Shown here in pieces: positions 45,660 to 57,420 of a stretch of 64,000 nt of DNA (its first letter is position 1; each line of letters starts with the position of its first letter). A program made the position numbers and the translations under genes. The DNA is from Nelumbo lutea. Its lineage: Eukaryota; Streptophyta; Magnoliopsida; Proteales; Nelumbonaceae. Location: the NCBI GenBank assembly GCA_022828595.1, contig JAKGHH010000004.1:50642922-50706921 (forward strand). Reading direction: 5' to 3'. The notes beneath the pieces were generated by a model, which worked only from the letters and a program-made list of their open reading frames with translations, was not told the origin of the DNA and searched no databases.

Positions 45660-46544
45660 TGATGGTGCGCAATCCGGCCGGTCCTAGCTGTCAACGATTT
45701 TGCCTCTGACTGGAGCAACAGGGAGCCTAAAACGGAGAAGATGAGGGAACTCCGGGGGAACCCGGTAAGATAACTCTGAAGCTCAAGTTAGTATTCTCTC
45801 AAAGGCAAGATGAAGACCAGATGGCGCAAAGTTCACATACCTTGTTGTTGGGGGTAAGGGGCCTTTTATAACCACTTCGCGCACTCACTCTGAGGCCTCT
45901 GTCAGGTCGGGTATCATCCTTTCTGCTGGGACAGAACCACCACTACTTCTTGTCGGAGTCGTCTCTGTAACTGGAGATGGCGGTGTCAGGTGGCGGTGGT
46001 AGGTGGCTGTTTGAAGTGCTGCTGTCAAGCGTTAGATCCCAAGTCAATCAGGTGCGTTGCCCCTGGATACGAACTTCCTCGGTGTCAGGCATGGTACGGT
46101 TTGTTCAGTTTTGCATCCTGGAGGCGAAGTACTGGAGTGGTGAGCGAGGTGAAATCTTGAGTTCGGAGGTATGTCCTGCTGCCATAGGGCAAGCCAGTTC
46201 GGTGAGGTGTGTCCCGAATTGCTATAAGGCAGGCCGGTTCTGTGGGATGTGTCCCGAACTGCTATAAGGCAGGCCAATTCGGTGAGGTGTGTCCCGAACT
46301 GCTATAAGACAGTCCAGTTCGGAGGTGCTCCGAACTGCCATAGGGCAGGCCAGTTCGGGTTTGGCTCGGGGCCTAAGGGAGTTTGATTTCCCAGTAGTGA
46401 GTTCGGGCTCCTAGTGGGGAGTTCGGATTGCTGGTAGGGAGTTCGGACCACTGGCTCCTCCCTTTGGTGCTCGCAGCTTAGGCGTGCTGTTGCCTTTGCC
46501 ACGTTTTGCGTAACTACGAGGTCGGACCAAATCTTCCTTCATCA
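45660..46544 (-). repeat. 5' LTR of the Tat element (right)
   Basis: Ends TGATGG...CATCA. It carries five units of the 40-bp GTGTCCCGAACTGCTATAAGGCAG-type repeat (46165-46360) against three in the other LTR. A promoter (TATAAAAGG on the minus strand, near 45866) lies in the middle. Confidence 0.92.
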
Positions 46545-46571
46545 CAACTACTAAGAAAGGTAATGAATGAT

Positions 46572-46801
46572 CAAATTTCTAAATATTGATACGAACTGAT
46601 ACATTGGTGTATCGGCCTATGTTAGTGATTTTTTATATGTTTTATTTATTTATTTATTTTTAAATCGGTTTAGAGGGATCAGTTTAAGGCTCAATTATCT
46701 TCTGAACTAGTGGCTGACCTGATACAACTCCTATAAGGGCATATCAGGAAGCCAATGGCACGATACGTATCAACCAATACATGTCGATACTTAGAATCTT
46801 G
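46572..46801. mobile_element. MITE, CGATACG family, in gypsy integrase
   Basis: 230 bp. Left end CAAATTTCTAAATATTGATA, right end inverted CAAGATTCTAAGTATCGACA. The interior matches 18720-18952 (AAATCGGTTTAGAGGGATC, GGGCATATC). GTAATGA flanks both sides, with a 4-bp slip in the left copy. Confidence 0.75.
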
Positions 46802-47110
46802 GTAATGATTATATTTTTATGGTGGTAAATAAGTTTAACAAGATGTGTAGGAAGACTTTAGATGCCAATGGAGATGCTCATTTGTTATTATTGCATGTGT
46901 TTGTGCATTTTGAATTGCCTAGAAGTATTATTAGTGACTCGGATAAGTTTTTTGAGTAAAATTTGTAATGCTTTGTGGGGTATCCTAACCCAAAAGGGGG
47001 TGAACAAGTTACAATTGATCTCATTCTAGATAAGAAGACAAGAATAACTAGAAATGGGGAGTAGAAATTTTTGTGGATATGTCCCAAAGGGCAATTTCCC
47101 AATTGAGAAA
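46802..47110 (+). pseudogene. Old gypsy integrase core (3' part)
   Basis: Reads NDYIFMVVNKFNKMCRK and HFELPRSIISDSDKFFE with the second catalytic Asp, then stops and drifts out of frame. It continues directly from the sequence left of the Tat element and places that insertion in the integrase gene. Confidence 0.8.
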
Positions 47111-47629
47111 AGTGGTATTCTATTAAACACGTAGGGACAAAAGATATGGTATGGAAAGACTTTTTATCAATCAAAATTTACTCATGTTTCAAATTTTTAA
47201 AGGAAAAATAAAAAAATCGTAGAGGAAGACACCTGCCCCCCTGTCTAAATAAGAAATGCATCGCCACGTGTCAAATGGATATAGAAAAGAAAATTCACCT
47301 TGAAACCCGGTCGTACAACTATTCCTTTCGGTGGTTCATTGCTGAGAACCCCCGGCACACTGTCCTACTATTCATATACGCGCAAACGCATGCACATGTT
47401 CCTTTTCCCTTCCATTCTGGGGAAAACCAAACAGAGCAAAGCGAGAGAAAGCCGGAGTAGCAGCAGCAGCGACGATCTTGGCTTTTGTCCAAACCCACCT
47501 GCCCCAGTTGAAGGAAAAGCCTCATTCAGAAACAAACTAAAAAAGAGTTATAAATACAATGCATACAGAGATGATGAAGTTCAGTTGAGCTTGAATCCAG
47601 AAGTTACAGAAAGAGAAGAAGAAAGAGAA
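47111..47629 (+). promoter_or_regulatory. Promoter and 5' UTR region of the DUF707 gene
   Basis: About 500 bp between gypsy debris and the start codon. An open frame upstream runs in phase from 47300 into the gene (110 extra residues), but it lacks family similarity, so it is treated as leader. Confidence 0.4.
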
Positions 47630-50600
47630 ATGACGAAGGTGAAATCAAGAACATCGTTGGGTCTCTTGACCACATTAATGTTTATAGTCATCTTCGTCAC
47701 GACAAAGCTCCAATACGAGCACGTGAAGGTAAACCCTCTCTCTCTCTGACTCTCTCCTCCCATGTGCACAGTATTCTCCAATTCCATGTATTCCTCCTGC
47801 CTGCATTGTTAATTTACCTATTTTCTTCTTTTTGAATTATAGATGGAGAATCGGTGGCACCCTTTTGTCTCAACCAGGGGGAGCTCAGGACTAGCAGTAA
47901 TGATTAATTGATATTTGTGATTCTTTTGACGTCTCGATAAATTTGTTCTACTCGATTCTTTCATCTGTTAACTGCGCTTTGGATCTTCATTGAGGCATTG
48001 CATTTATTGGGCTGTTACTAATTTTTTATTTTAAGCAGTCAGGGGAGGATCGGTTCGAGTCATTAGACTCTCTACGTCAGGGCGTAGTTGAATGGGCATC
48101 GAACTTGGAACTGAAGCCTCTCTGGCAAAGCTCAAGGTTAAAAGTAACTGTTCCAGTTCCTTTCACCACATTGCCCCTTTCATTTTATTGTTCTTTTATT
48201 TATTTATCTATTATCTACTTTTCGGTGGTTGTCTTACAATTTGTGTTGCAAAGAAATGTTTCTACTCAAATGCTTATATGTTTAATTTTGTTCTTTCATT
48301 CCTTTCGCTTGCCATTGTTTCAGCTGCTCTTCTCAACTACTAGTACATGGGCAGCTCTGTGAACTTTTCGATTCAATTAGAAACTTATTTCATGAAAAGT
48401 AAACAACTTGCAGCTCCACATTTCTAAGCTTGTGCCATCAAAAGAAAAAAAAGCAATTTCACATTTTGGCTGCGTTTGGTGGATGTAAACTGAGGGAATA
48501 TTGAATTGGCTTCCTTAGAAAATGATATTCAATAGGAAAATAAATCAAATTCCTAATTTTCATGCGTCTTTCTTTACTTATTCCATGCATAAGTTTCTTC
48601 CCAGTGCATGCAAGTTATTTCATTCTGAGTCATTTTGGTTGTTATTGGCAATGCGACCACTGAATTAGGAATTAGTTTGTGGTGAGAGAATTTTCAGTAT
48701 GATTTGTTCAAATGGTTGTTATGTATGTTTTGTGCAAAGTGCCACCTTTGCATGGTTGTAAAAATTGTCATGTTGTACAATCTTTCTTGTCGGGCAGCAG
48801 TTTGAACTGCAATGCTCTCTTGGCAATTCCCGTTGGAATCAAGCAGAAGAAAAATGTTGACATTATGGTTCAGAAGGTACTTTCGTAATATTGCATTCCC
48901 AGTTCTTGTTTCCTTGAAATTAAGGGTTGATAAGTATTTAACCATTCCTTTTCTATTTCAGTTTCTCTCAGAGAATTGCTCCATATTACTGTTTCATTAT
49001 GATGGGAGTGTTGATGGATGGAATGATCTTGAGTGGAGTAACAGGGCAGTTCACATACTTGCTCATAACCAAACAAAATGGTAATATTGAATTGATTGTA
49101 AATTTTGTTTCTGTATTATTTAGTTGCGAACTTACTTATTAGTACCATGAAATAATTCAAAATCTTTCTTAAGATTGTAATACAACATGGCTGAAATCAT
49201 TATTAACATCAGTTTATGCAAAACATATTTGACATAGCTTGCTCCTTTAGAACTAATGGATCTTGACATGGCTTTTGCACCCTAACATATCCACCTAATC
49301 AAGGTTCAAAGTATCAATACACCCCGATATGATGGAAGGGGTGAAAAGGCAAAGGAAATAGTAGAGGATATCAGTTGTCGAATTTTCTGTTCATCCATAG
49401 ATGTAGAAGGTTCACCCTTAGCAGAGGAATCACCCTTGGTAGAAGAGATATCAGTGGTTTGTCCCTCAGCCACTTGATATGCATGTGGCTGGTTCTTTTT
49501 CTAAATACCCTTAGATGATAACCATGCATTCTAGAATGATGTGACTGTTGTTTACAATAAGTACAAACATTCCTCTTGTAGTGAGAAGCAATGTGTCCAA
49601 ATCCTTGCACTCGTAACACTGTGTTTTGGAGAAGTCCTTAGAACCAGATTTCTTACTTCCTTGAACAATAAAAGCAGTGTCAGCCCCTGAATCAATTGAT
49701 TTCCCATCAATACTTGCAGTATCAGGAGTCTAGTCTCCTCCCTCAGAAGTTCACTCATCACTGAATCCAAATCCGGAAGATTTCCTCCACTCAGAATTTA
49801 GACCTGATTATCTCATATTGGGGTCTGAGTTTCATAAGAAATTGATTCACCTTCCTCTTCTCATATTCTGCCCACACATCAAGCAAGCCAACATAATATT
49901 CCTGAATCTTCCTATCTCCCTGGCAATAAGCAAAAATCTTAGACTCAATCTGATACTGTCTTGACATGTTGTATTGATGGAATACTTTCTTCAAGTATGC
50001 ATACATCTCATAGGAAGTATGCATTCTTCTCATGGGTACTGCAATATGAGATACCATCAAACTGAGTATCCAGGAAACTATTTTCCATTCAAATATCCTT
50101 CCAGACCTTTTCCTTCAACAAAGAAGTCAAAGTGGAGCTTCCAGATGCTGTAGTTAGTTCCATCAAACTTTACGGGAATGATATCAGCCTTCTCAGCCAT
50201 TCTGGATAATAACCACAGTTCAAAACAGGTTAACAATGCTGAAATCAATGCTAAAAGGAAGAAGAACCAGTGATTAACCCCCCCAACTTAAATAAAAAAC
50301 AGTTCAATTACAATGCTGAAGTAATACTTCACTAAGTAGAATGAGATTACACTGCATAAATCTCACTACAGTAGATTTAGATCGATGACAGTCCAAAAAA
50401 GGAATGTTCCAGGACTGTTGATCACAAGATGGGATCAAAACCCTACCAAAATCAAACCAATCTTCAAATCAGATAAAACAAACAGTGAAAAGAGGCCAGG
50501 GAGAGGCCAACTCTAGAGTCTTAAGATGATTGGATCACCTGATTTGGAGAAATCAGGAAAATACTAACCTGCTGGGTGTCATTTTCAAAAAAACACACCT

Positions 50601-50940
50601 GTTCAGCACTTGTACGAAGGTGCTAATCTGAACTTGACTTCACAGCATCGAACAGAGGAGTCTGCACCAGCATCACCCTTCTCCGACTAGGGTTTTCTTG
50701 CTATTATGGCTAAGAAAAAGAAATCACAAAAGCTGCCGCCAGAAACTGCTAGGGTTTCCCAAAAAAAACTACTGCCAGAAATTGCTAGGGTTTCTGTAGA
50801 AACAGCTGCTAGAAACCAGCTAGGGTTTCCGCAGAAACTGCCACGTCCAAACACTTTTGAAGAATAGGGCAGGAGGGATCATAGGTCTTTTTCAACCTGG
50901 AAAACCTGCTCTGATACCATGTGGTGATTTGTGGGGATTG

Positions 50941-51000
<60 letters not shown>

Positions 51001-51566
51001 CGGTTGAGAGGAAAAAAGTAACTACTGGCTCCCACCAGTTTTCTATTTATATTAACTTCATAAAAGAATCCGAAATTACAAGTATGCCCCTGACGGCATA
51101 TCCTAGAATTAGAATAATAAGAAAAAAGAAAGAAGAAAAAAGAAACAAGTAACTGTAATTGACCAACAGCCTACTAACAACAGCTATAAAGTAACAATTA
51201 AGTAAGTCTTACAACAATCTACACATCAGCCACATGAGTTCAGCCTAGCCTTTGTTATAAGGCCTGACCGAATTCACTGTTGAATACAGTGAACCCTTGA
51301 GTCCATCACTATGGGCTATTAATGGGCCCAACATTTACATTAAATGGTCCTTGGGTCCAGCCATCTTATGAAGGCCTAAGTACTGTGGGCAGATGCTAGA
51401 TTAGCCCATCAGGTATAATCCTCAGTGGTCTTACACTTAACCTCTCAGCCCATAATGATCAAACACTGCCCGACAAGAGAGGACCTCTCCCTCGGTTGCA
51501 AGGTGCAGTGCTGCACTCTTTACTCACATGGATCCCGGGAATTAAAACATTTTGCAAACATTTTGA

Positions 51567-51616
<50 letters not shown>

Positions 51617-52536
51617 CTCTATATAAATATAATTTGCAAAACAAATTTCAACGGTTGAAATCAACTGTTGGCAGTTTAGGTTTCCATATGAGAGAGTGCA
51701 TCCCCGATCATTCACTTTGCCCGACAAAGGGGTTGATCCTATCACTATGATTACTCACTCAGAAGAATTCTCGGATTGTCCCAACATACCCAGGTTTTGA
51801 CCCCCTCTAAGGATCTCACTGATTGACATATCAAAGACAGTCCAATCCGACACCTAGTGCAGTATTATAATCGAGTATAGGGGTCAGGTGTAATATTCCA
51901 GTTTCGCCCATCTATCTCCAAGGTCCAGGGCAATATTGGAATTTTGGTCCAGTTCAGGGTTTCAAGAAAACCCAAACTGCATTTAGGTCTCACTCTGGTA
52001 GCTGAGACAAGCCACCCCAACCAACTTGGCGGTACATCAGTGTCAGCCTTGGTAGGATAAATATCCCCAAATCTATCCAACGGTTGTGAAGATTCTAAAC
52101 TAACACGAGTCTCATATGTGTCCAGTTTAAGGGTATTACACAGAAACACACCATAATAACATGAATCAATTATGTACTTTATTTATTTACAATAAATGTC
52201 ATAATGTACATCATGCTGATTGAAACTAAGGGCATACACTGTCTAACACATCATCCCTTGTTTTAGAATCTATATTTGTCATTTTAGATAACCGATGCCT
52301 ACACAGAAGAAGCCAATAGTTATCAGTGTGCCAATATAGATGCTAAAATAACATACAATCACTATACTAACAAACATTTTGGTATTTGTCCATGTATTAG
52401 AAATAATCATAAAGCTTTATATTTGTGGATACAGGTGGTTTGCAAAACGCTTTCTACATCCAGATGTTGTATCTCCATATGATTTTATCTTCCTTTGGGA
52501 TGAAGACCTAGGGGTGGAAAATTTTCACCCTGGAAG
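47630..52536 (+). CDS. DUF707 family protein, N-terminal half (6 exons, 3' incomplete)
   Basis: Exons 47630-47728, 47843-47896, 48039-48136, 48801-48876, 48962-49080 and 52435-52536 join with GT-AG introns in one frame (182 codons so far). A hydrophobic anchor (SLGLLTTLMFIVIFVTT, residues 8-24) suggests a type II Golgi or ER protein. The DUF707 core follows: NALLAIPVGIKQKKNVD, FLSENCSILLFHYDGSVDGW, HILAHNQTKWWFAKRFLHPD and FIFLWDEDLGVENFHP with its acidic motif, compatible with a glycosyltransferase-like fold (inference). Usual annotation is lysine-ketoglutarate-reductase trans-splicing-like; function unproven. Start chosen by family N-terminus. The remaining half (about 200 residues) is not seen before 64000. 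Confidence 0.88.
49300..49345 (+). mobile_element. Fragment of the CGATACG MITE family
   Basis: CAAGGTTCAAAGTATCAATACACCCCGATATG-type terminus; the other end is missing. Abuts copia gag sequence. Confidence 0.5.
49346..50909 (-). pseudogene. Ty1/copia gag and leader
   Basis: Read from 50060 down: YLKKVFHQYNMSRQYQIESK, GDRKIQEYYVGLLDVWAEYE and FLMKLRPQYEIIRSKF are the copia gag core. The knuckle region near 49580 reads GFGHIASHYKRN. 50061-50230 is the N-terminus with breaks. 50231-50909 is leader with three copies of a CCGCCAGAAACTGCTAGGGT-like repeat (50740-50840). Protease to RNase H are missing. Confidence 0.75.
50910..50921 (-). promoter_or_regulatory. Copia primer-binding site
   Basis: On the minus strand TGGTATCAGAGC, complementary to the 3' end of initiator Met-tRNA, the standard copia primer, directly after the LTR. 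Confidence 0.85.
50922..51435 (-). repeat. Copia 5' LTR
   Basis: Begins at the primer-binding site (plus strand TGTGGTGATTTG) and probably ends at TCTTACA (51435), giving TGT...ACA ends. A TATA box (AATATAAATAG, minus) is near 51050. The outer limit is uncertain, as no second LTR exists. Confidence 0.5.
50943..50998. repeat. (GA)n microsatellite
   Basis: About 28 perfect GA units inside the LTR, near its junction with the primer-binding site. Confidence 0.95.
51436..52300. other. Unassigned intron sequence with (TA)n at 51571-51610
   Basis: A perfect TA run of about 20 units. Downstream, 51640-52150 is moderately GC-rich and contains a minus-strand open frame of 94 codons. It matches no protein family I know; it could be another retrotransposon leader or LTR. 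Confidence 0.4.
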
Positions 52537-52699
52537 GTATGCTTTGGTCCCTTGCTTATGATTTGGTTGCACATTTTTGGTAGACAAAATTATTATTTGC
52601 ATAGATACTCAAATATTTTGGACAAATTATTTTTAATTTTTCTCCTTTCCAACCTCAGCAGATCTGTTTGTTTTGTTTCTATATTATGCATGCACCAAT

Positions 52700-53628
52700 G
52701 TTTTTTTTTTCTTTTTCTTTTCGAGAAAAGTTGACAATTTTATTGAAACAAGAAACAGGAGTACATGAGAGGATGTACAACCATTGAAGAGACTTCACCA
52801 AGGAGATTACAAGGGTAACATGAAATCACAAAACAAAAAATCCCTGCGAATCCCTGATTTTACTAGATTGTCAGCCACAGTATTTAGGGCCCTAGGGATC
52901 CATCTAAGGCTTACATTTAACTGAGCCATAATATCTCTTGCTTCGACCAGGTGGTGCATTAAGTGCCAAGGGCCACTATCCTTCTTCCCTATCCATTTAA
53001 TGGTATTTGCAGAGTCTCCTTCAATGGTTAGGGATGAAACTTCTTAGCAATTTGAAGGCCTGTTAAGGCAGCCAAAACCTCAGCATTTGTAGAGTCTGCA
53101 ACCTCTAAGGGTCCACTGAAAGCCCATTGTATATTCCCGTCTTCTAATCCCAACTTCCCCTGAATTGCTTACTGCACTACTGTCAAAGTTCATTCTTAGG
53201 TTCATCTCCTCCCTTGCCATGGGAATTCTAGAAGCTGAAGTAGTCAAGGGAGAGGAGAATAGTACTTCCACCAAACTCCTTTAAAGGTATGACAGGGTGA
53301 CACTATGAAAATCACTGAACCTGTCATCCAACTATTGCATAAAAAAGTTATGTAGGAAATGAGATCTTCTGTTCTTCTTTCTTCCCACACTCCCCACATT
53401 ACTGCATGAATTAAAGTGCTCCAATACGCTTTCCCTTTCTGACCCAATCCCCTTCAATGCCACTGTCTAATGAAATCCAGAACATGCTCAGGGGAAGCCC
53501 AACTATACCCTATCATATTCAGAAAGTGATTCCAAGTTTTCTTTGTCTCGGGTGCAATGAATCAGGATGTGCTCTATAGACTCACCATCATTGAGGCACG
53601 AGATACAAACATGCAGGGAGATACATAG
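52700..53628 (-). pseudogene. LINE 3' part (zinc finger, RNase H), split by copia
   Basis: 53628-53244 is the zinc-finger tail (HAVMWGVWEERR near 53400), 53230-52860 a damaged RNase H (LRMNFDSSAVSN; AVKA-like and NLVKSG regions). The poly(A) complement (T10, CTTTTTCTTTT) is at 52702-52725. Continues at 58903 on the other side of the copia insertion. Confidence 0.75.
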
Positions 53629-53890
53629 TGTTTGCTGGAACACGGTAGCCGAAGAAGAAGAAGAGAAGAAGTAGAGGAGAAAGTTTAAGAATGGCGACTC
53701 AAAACCTTTCAGCCGACCCTACTATCTTATATATATGTTTACTACATAGTGTTACATGAAAGGACTAGAATGCCCCTAATTAGTGATGGGACACCTAGAC
53801 AAATAAAACATTAAACAAGTTTAGGCCTAATAACTAATGACTTAAGACCCAACAATGACAAACATATACATTAAATCTACCGAACCAACA
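53629..53890 (-). repeat. Copia 3' LTR
   Basis: TGTTTGCTGG...CGAACCAACA on the plus strand. Polypurine tract TTGAGGGGGAG (minus) abuts its inner edge at 53891-53902. Confidence 0.93.
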
Positions 53891-54016
53891 CTCCCCCTCA
53901 AGCTAAGCATGGATGTCAGTCATGTTTAGCTTGCCAAGTTAGCCCAAGTATTTCGTTGAAGCTAGTCATTTTGTTAGCACATCTGCAATCTGCATCTCGG
54001 AAGGAGTATAAGGAAT

Positions 54017-55449
54017 TCAGAGTTCCCCTGAGACTATTCTTTCTCTAATGAAGTGTCGGTCAATCTCAATATGTTTCGTCCTATCATGTTGCACTGGGTT
54101 ATTTGCAATGTTGATGGCAGCCTTGTTGTCACAGTACAATTTGAGAGGACACTCGATCTTTATCCCGAGTTCACTAAGAAGGGTCCTAAGCCATAGAAGT
54201 TCAGCAACACCATGAGCCATAGCTCGATATTCAGCCTCTGCACTTGATCAACAACCACATTCTGCTTTTTACTCCGCCAAGTAACCTGATTCCCTCCAAC
54301 AAACGTGCAATACCCAGAAGTTGACTTCCTGTCCCCAACAGAACCGACCCAATTTGCATCAGTATATGCTTCAAATTCAATTTTATTGTATTTTTTGAAC
54401 AGAATTCCTTTTCCTGGGCAAGTCTTCAAGTACCTAAGAATCCTTTCCACTGCTCTCATATGAGGGATCTTTGGAGAGTGCATGAACTGGCTGACAAAAT
54501 GTACAGCATAAGCAATGTCTGGTCGAGTGAGAGACAAATATATCAACTTTCCTACCAGCTTTTGGTACCTCTCTTTATCAAGGTAGTCCTCTCCTATTGA
54601 TTCCTGTAGACTATGGTTCTGTTCTATTGGAGTATCTGCTGGCCTACACCCCATCATACCTGTCTCTTCTAGGAGGTCAAGGACATACTTCCGCTGACAT
54701 ATATAGATGCCCTCTTTTGACCTAGCAACTTCAATCCCAAGGAAGTATCTCAGATGGCCCAAGTCTTTGATCTCAAACTCAGAAGTCAAGAACTCCTTTA
54801 ATCTTTTTATCTCTTCCAAATCATCCCCAGTAATCGCCATATCATCCACATAGACAATGAATGCTGTAAGTTTGCTATTTTGTTTCCTTATGAACAAGGT
54901 ATGATCTGTCCCATTTTGAGTGTACCCCACTTTCTTCATGGCTCCACAAAGCTTCTCAAACCAAGCCTGAGGAGATTGCTTAAGACCATATAATGCTTTC
55001 CTTAGTTTACAAACTTTCCTATAAAAAACATAGCCTGGTGGAGGATCCATGAATACCTCTTCATGTAGATCACTATTTAGGAAAGCATTCTTCACATCCA
55101 GCTGATGTAGCTCCCATGAAAAGTTTGCAGCTATTGACAATAGAACCCGGATTTTGTTGACCTTCGCTACTGGAGCAAAGGTTTCTTTGTAGTCAACCCC
55201 TTCCTTTTGAGTAAACCCCTTTGCCACAAGTCTGGCCTTGTACCTTTCAATGGACCTGTCCTCCCTATGCTTTACAGTGAACACCCACTTGCATCCAACA
55301 GTGCTCTTCCCTTCTGGTAGATCCACTAATTCCCAAGTCCTTGTTTTCATTAAGCTTTTCATTTCTTCATTCAAAGCCTTTTTCCATCTTGGGTCAAACA
55401 CTACCTCTGAGTACCTAGTAGGGACATGCATGGAGGAGAGAGCTGACAC
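54017..55449 (-). pseudogene. Copia reverse transcriptase and RNase H
   Basis: An open frame of 429 codons from 55449. WKKALNEEMKSLMKTRTWEL, KWVFTVKHREDRSIERYKAR, QLDVKNAFLNSDLHEEVFMD and QSPQAWFEKLC are all standard. The catalytic FIVYVDDMAITGDD is intact. The RNase H has YTDANWVGSVGDRKSTSGYC and WRSKKQNVV. One frameshift near 54250 separates the last helix (AHGVAELLWLRTLLSELGIK, then CDNKAAINIANNP, HIEIDRHFIRE). Otherwise undamaged. Confidence 0.93.
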
Positions 55450-55506
55450 AAAGGAATGATAACGAGGAGATAAACGTGAGTAAGAAACAAAATCAGCAAT
55501 GGAGTG

Positions 55507-56148
55507 TCAGATAGTACAATAATGGGTAGAGTTACAAAGAGCAATAGGAAGATCCAAATCAGAAGTGTGTGTGATAAGATTACTGGAGTTGCTAAGACAG
55601 GTTGATCCGAGTCCGATTGGTTGCTGCCATGAGTTAGAGTGCCCTTTTTCCTTCTGTTGTAGGATTCTTATATCTTTTTGTTGCCTACTGGAGTCCTCAG
55701 AAACATCTACAACATCAAGAGTGGTAACAGGCACAATGGGAGCCTCACTAGGTTCACCCGGGATGCTACAACTAGGAGGAGAAGATGGGAGGCCCGAGGC
55801 AGAAAGAGGCACAAAAAAGGAGGGGGAAGAAGAATCATCTTCCATCCCACTAGTCTCCCCTTGAAGAGGATTCTGGGAAGAATGAAAATAGGATTGAGAT
55901 TCAAAAAACACATCTTTTGTGACATATTTCTTCTTGGTGACTGGATCATAACACTTGTAACCCTTCTGTGTTGGAGAGTACCCTAAAAAGATTCCTTCAG
56001 TAGCCCTAGGATCCAACTTGGTCTTCTTTGGATCCTTTACATGTATAAAACATACACAACCAAAGACTCTAGGTGGAAGAGGAAAGTCTAGAAGATTAGG
56101 ACAAAGGACAGAGAAAGGAGTTTTCATACCCAACACCTTGGATGGCAT
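55507..56148 (-). pseudogene. Copia integrase C-terminal region
   Basis: An open frame of 213 codons from 56148: TPFSVLCPNLLDFPLPPRVF, FVHV-like FIHVKDPKKTKLDPRA, GIFLGYSPTQKGYKCYDPVT and a Ser/Pro-rich linker to RT. About 90 bp of frame loss (56149-56237) separate it from the core. Confidence 0.9.
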
Positions 56149-56237
56149 TCGATTTATCAGATATGATGCAGTAAGGACTGCTTGAGACCAGTAGTTCTTG
56201 GGAACCTTGTGCTAAAATAGTAAGGCTCGAGCGGTCT

Positions 56238-57236
56238 CTAATAGGTGTCTATTCTTGCGCTCAACAACCCCATTCTGTTGAGGGGTACTAGCACAAGATG
56301 ACTGATGTAGCATGCTAGGAATAGCTTAATCTTCTTGTCAAATTGTGTTTCAATCATTTTACAAAATGCCATGGTTATCCGTGGCACTTCATCACGTCCT
56401 TTTAACAAGTAGATCCATGTGCATCGTGAGTAGTGATCAATAAAACTGATAAAGTAACGAAAGCCATCAACAGAAACAAGAGGTGAATGGGCCCAAACAT
56501 TAGAATGAATCAAATCAAAAGGAGCTTGAATTTCATTACTAGAAACTGGATAAATAGTTCTACATTGTTTTGACAACTGACACACTTCACAAACTAATCT
56601 TTGACTTGAAATACCCTTAAATAGTTCAGGAAACAACCCTTCCAATGATGAAAAAGGTAAGTGACCTAGCCTAGCATGCCACAAATGTAACCTAGCTATT
56701 GACTCCACATTATTCTGACTACTAGCAGCAGATGTTTGTAAGGCCGAACTGGTGTCTGCATCAAAATAGTAGAGACCTCCATACTCATGAAAGACACAAT
56801 GAGTAGGAAAAAAGGTTATGCTACAATTCAAATTCTTGGTAAGCTTTGAAACAGATAATAGATTGGAAGTAAGATTGGGAACATGCAGAACAGATTTAAG
56901 AAAGAGGTCTTTGCTTAGGTCAACCACTCATTTCCCAGAGATGGTTGAGGGAGAACCGTCAGCAACTCTCATCTTCTCTTGACCAGACAATAAGTGATAG
57001 GAAGAAAATAAAGAGGACATATGTGTCATGTGGTCAGTTGCACCGGAATTAATAATCCAAGAAGTAGAGTCAATAGAACTAGTTGCATTAACAGCAGAGA
57101 CAATACCTGATCTGGTAAGAGAGGTGGAAGCAAGAGAGTTAGTCCCTAGACGGGTTAAAGCCCGGCTAAGGACCTTTACCTCATCAGCAGTGAAACCCAA
57201 GGACCCAGATACATAGGAATTAGCAATCTGTCCCAT
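56238..57236 (-). pseudogene. Copia protease and integrase core
   Basis: 57236-56928 carries the protease motif WIINSGATDHMT, where copia has DSG: catalytic Asp is Asn. One stop at 56928. The integrase N-terminus is next (LWHARLGHLPFSSL, CEVCQLSKQ; the zinc ligands are intact). The first catalytic site reads FDLIHSNVWAHSP, where Asp is expected for Asn. HYSRCTWIYLLKGRDEV follows. The second and third acidic residues lie in a frame-shifted stretch (56238-56310; [13 protein letters not shown]). Confidence 0.9.
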
Positions 57237-57420
57237 GGGAGAAGAAGCAACTGTTGATGTGTTCTATGTGCTATCACCAATGTGACTAGTAACAAGGTTC
57301 CCACTTGCTGCTTGACCCTTTTGGTGTTTCTTGTCTTTCCTCAAGGCAGCAGGTTTCAGATGAGGATAAAGAACCCAACACTTCTCTTTTACATGCCTTT
57401 CACCTCCACAATGAGTGCAC

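Larger units (their letters stand above)
38083..46544 (-). mobile_element. Complete Ty3/gypsy Tat retrotransposon
   Basis: 8.46 kb, read on the minus strand. Both LTRs are present (right is 5'), and a perfect 5-bp target duplication CAACT flanks it (38078-38082 and 46545-46549). Order: primer-binding site, gag, protease, RT, RNase H, second RNase H, integrase, antisense ORF. About one stop per domain. It sits within the integrase of the older gypsy. Confidence 0.95.
35309..47110 (+). mobile_element. Old Ty3/gypsy element broken by four insertions
   Basis: Sense-strand gag knuckle, protease, reverse transcriptase and integrase pieces lie in order but are separated by MITEs at 35383, 36506 and 46572 and by a complete Tat element at 38083. 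LTRs not recognised. Every piece has stops. Confidence 0.82.
49081..52434 (+). other. Intron 5 of the DUF707 gene (3.35 kb)
   Basis: GTAATATT donor, GTGGATACAG acceptor, phase 2; the WW of TKWWFAK is restored. Filled by a MITE end and a copia fragment, both described separately. Confidence 0.88.

Noticed and set aside
47300..47629. In-frame N-terminal extension of the DUF707 protein
   Set aside because: 110 extra residues lack similarity to the family, whose members start just before the membrane anchor; treated as leader.
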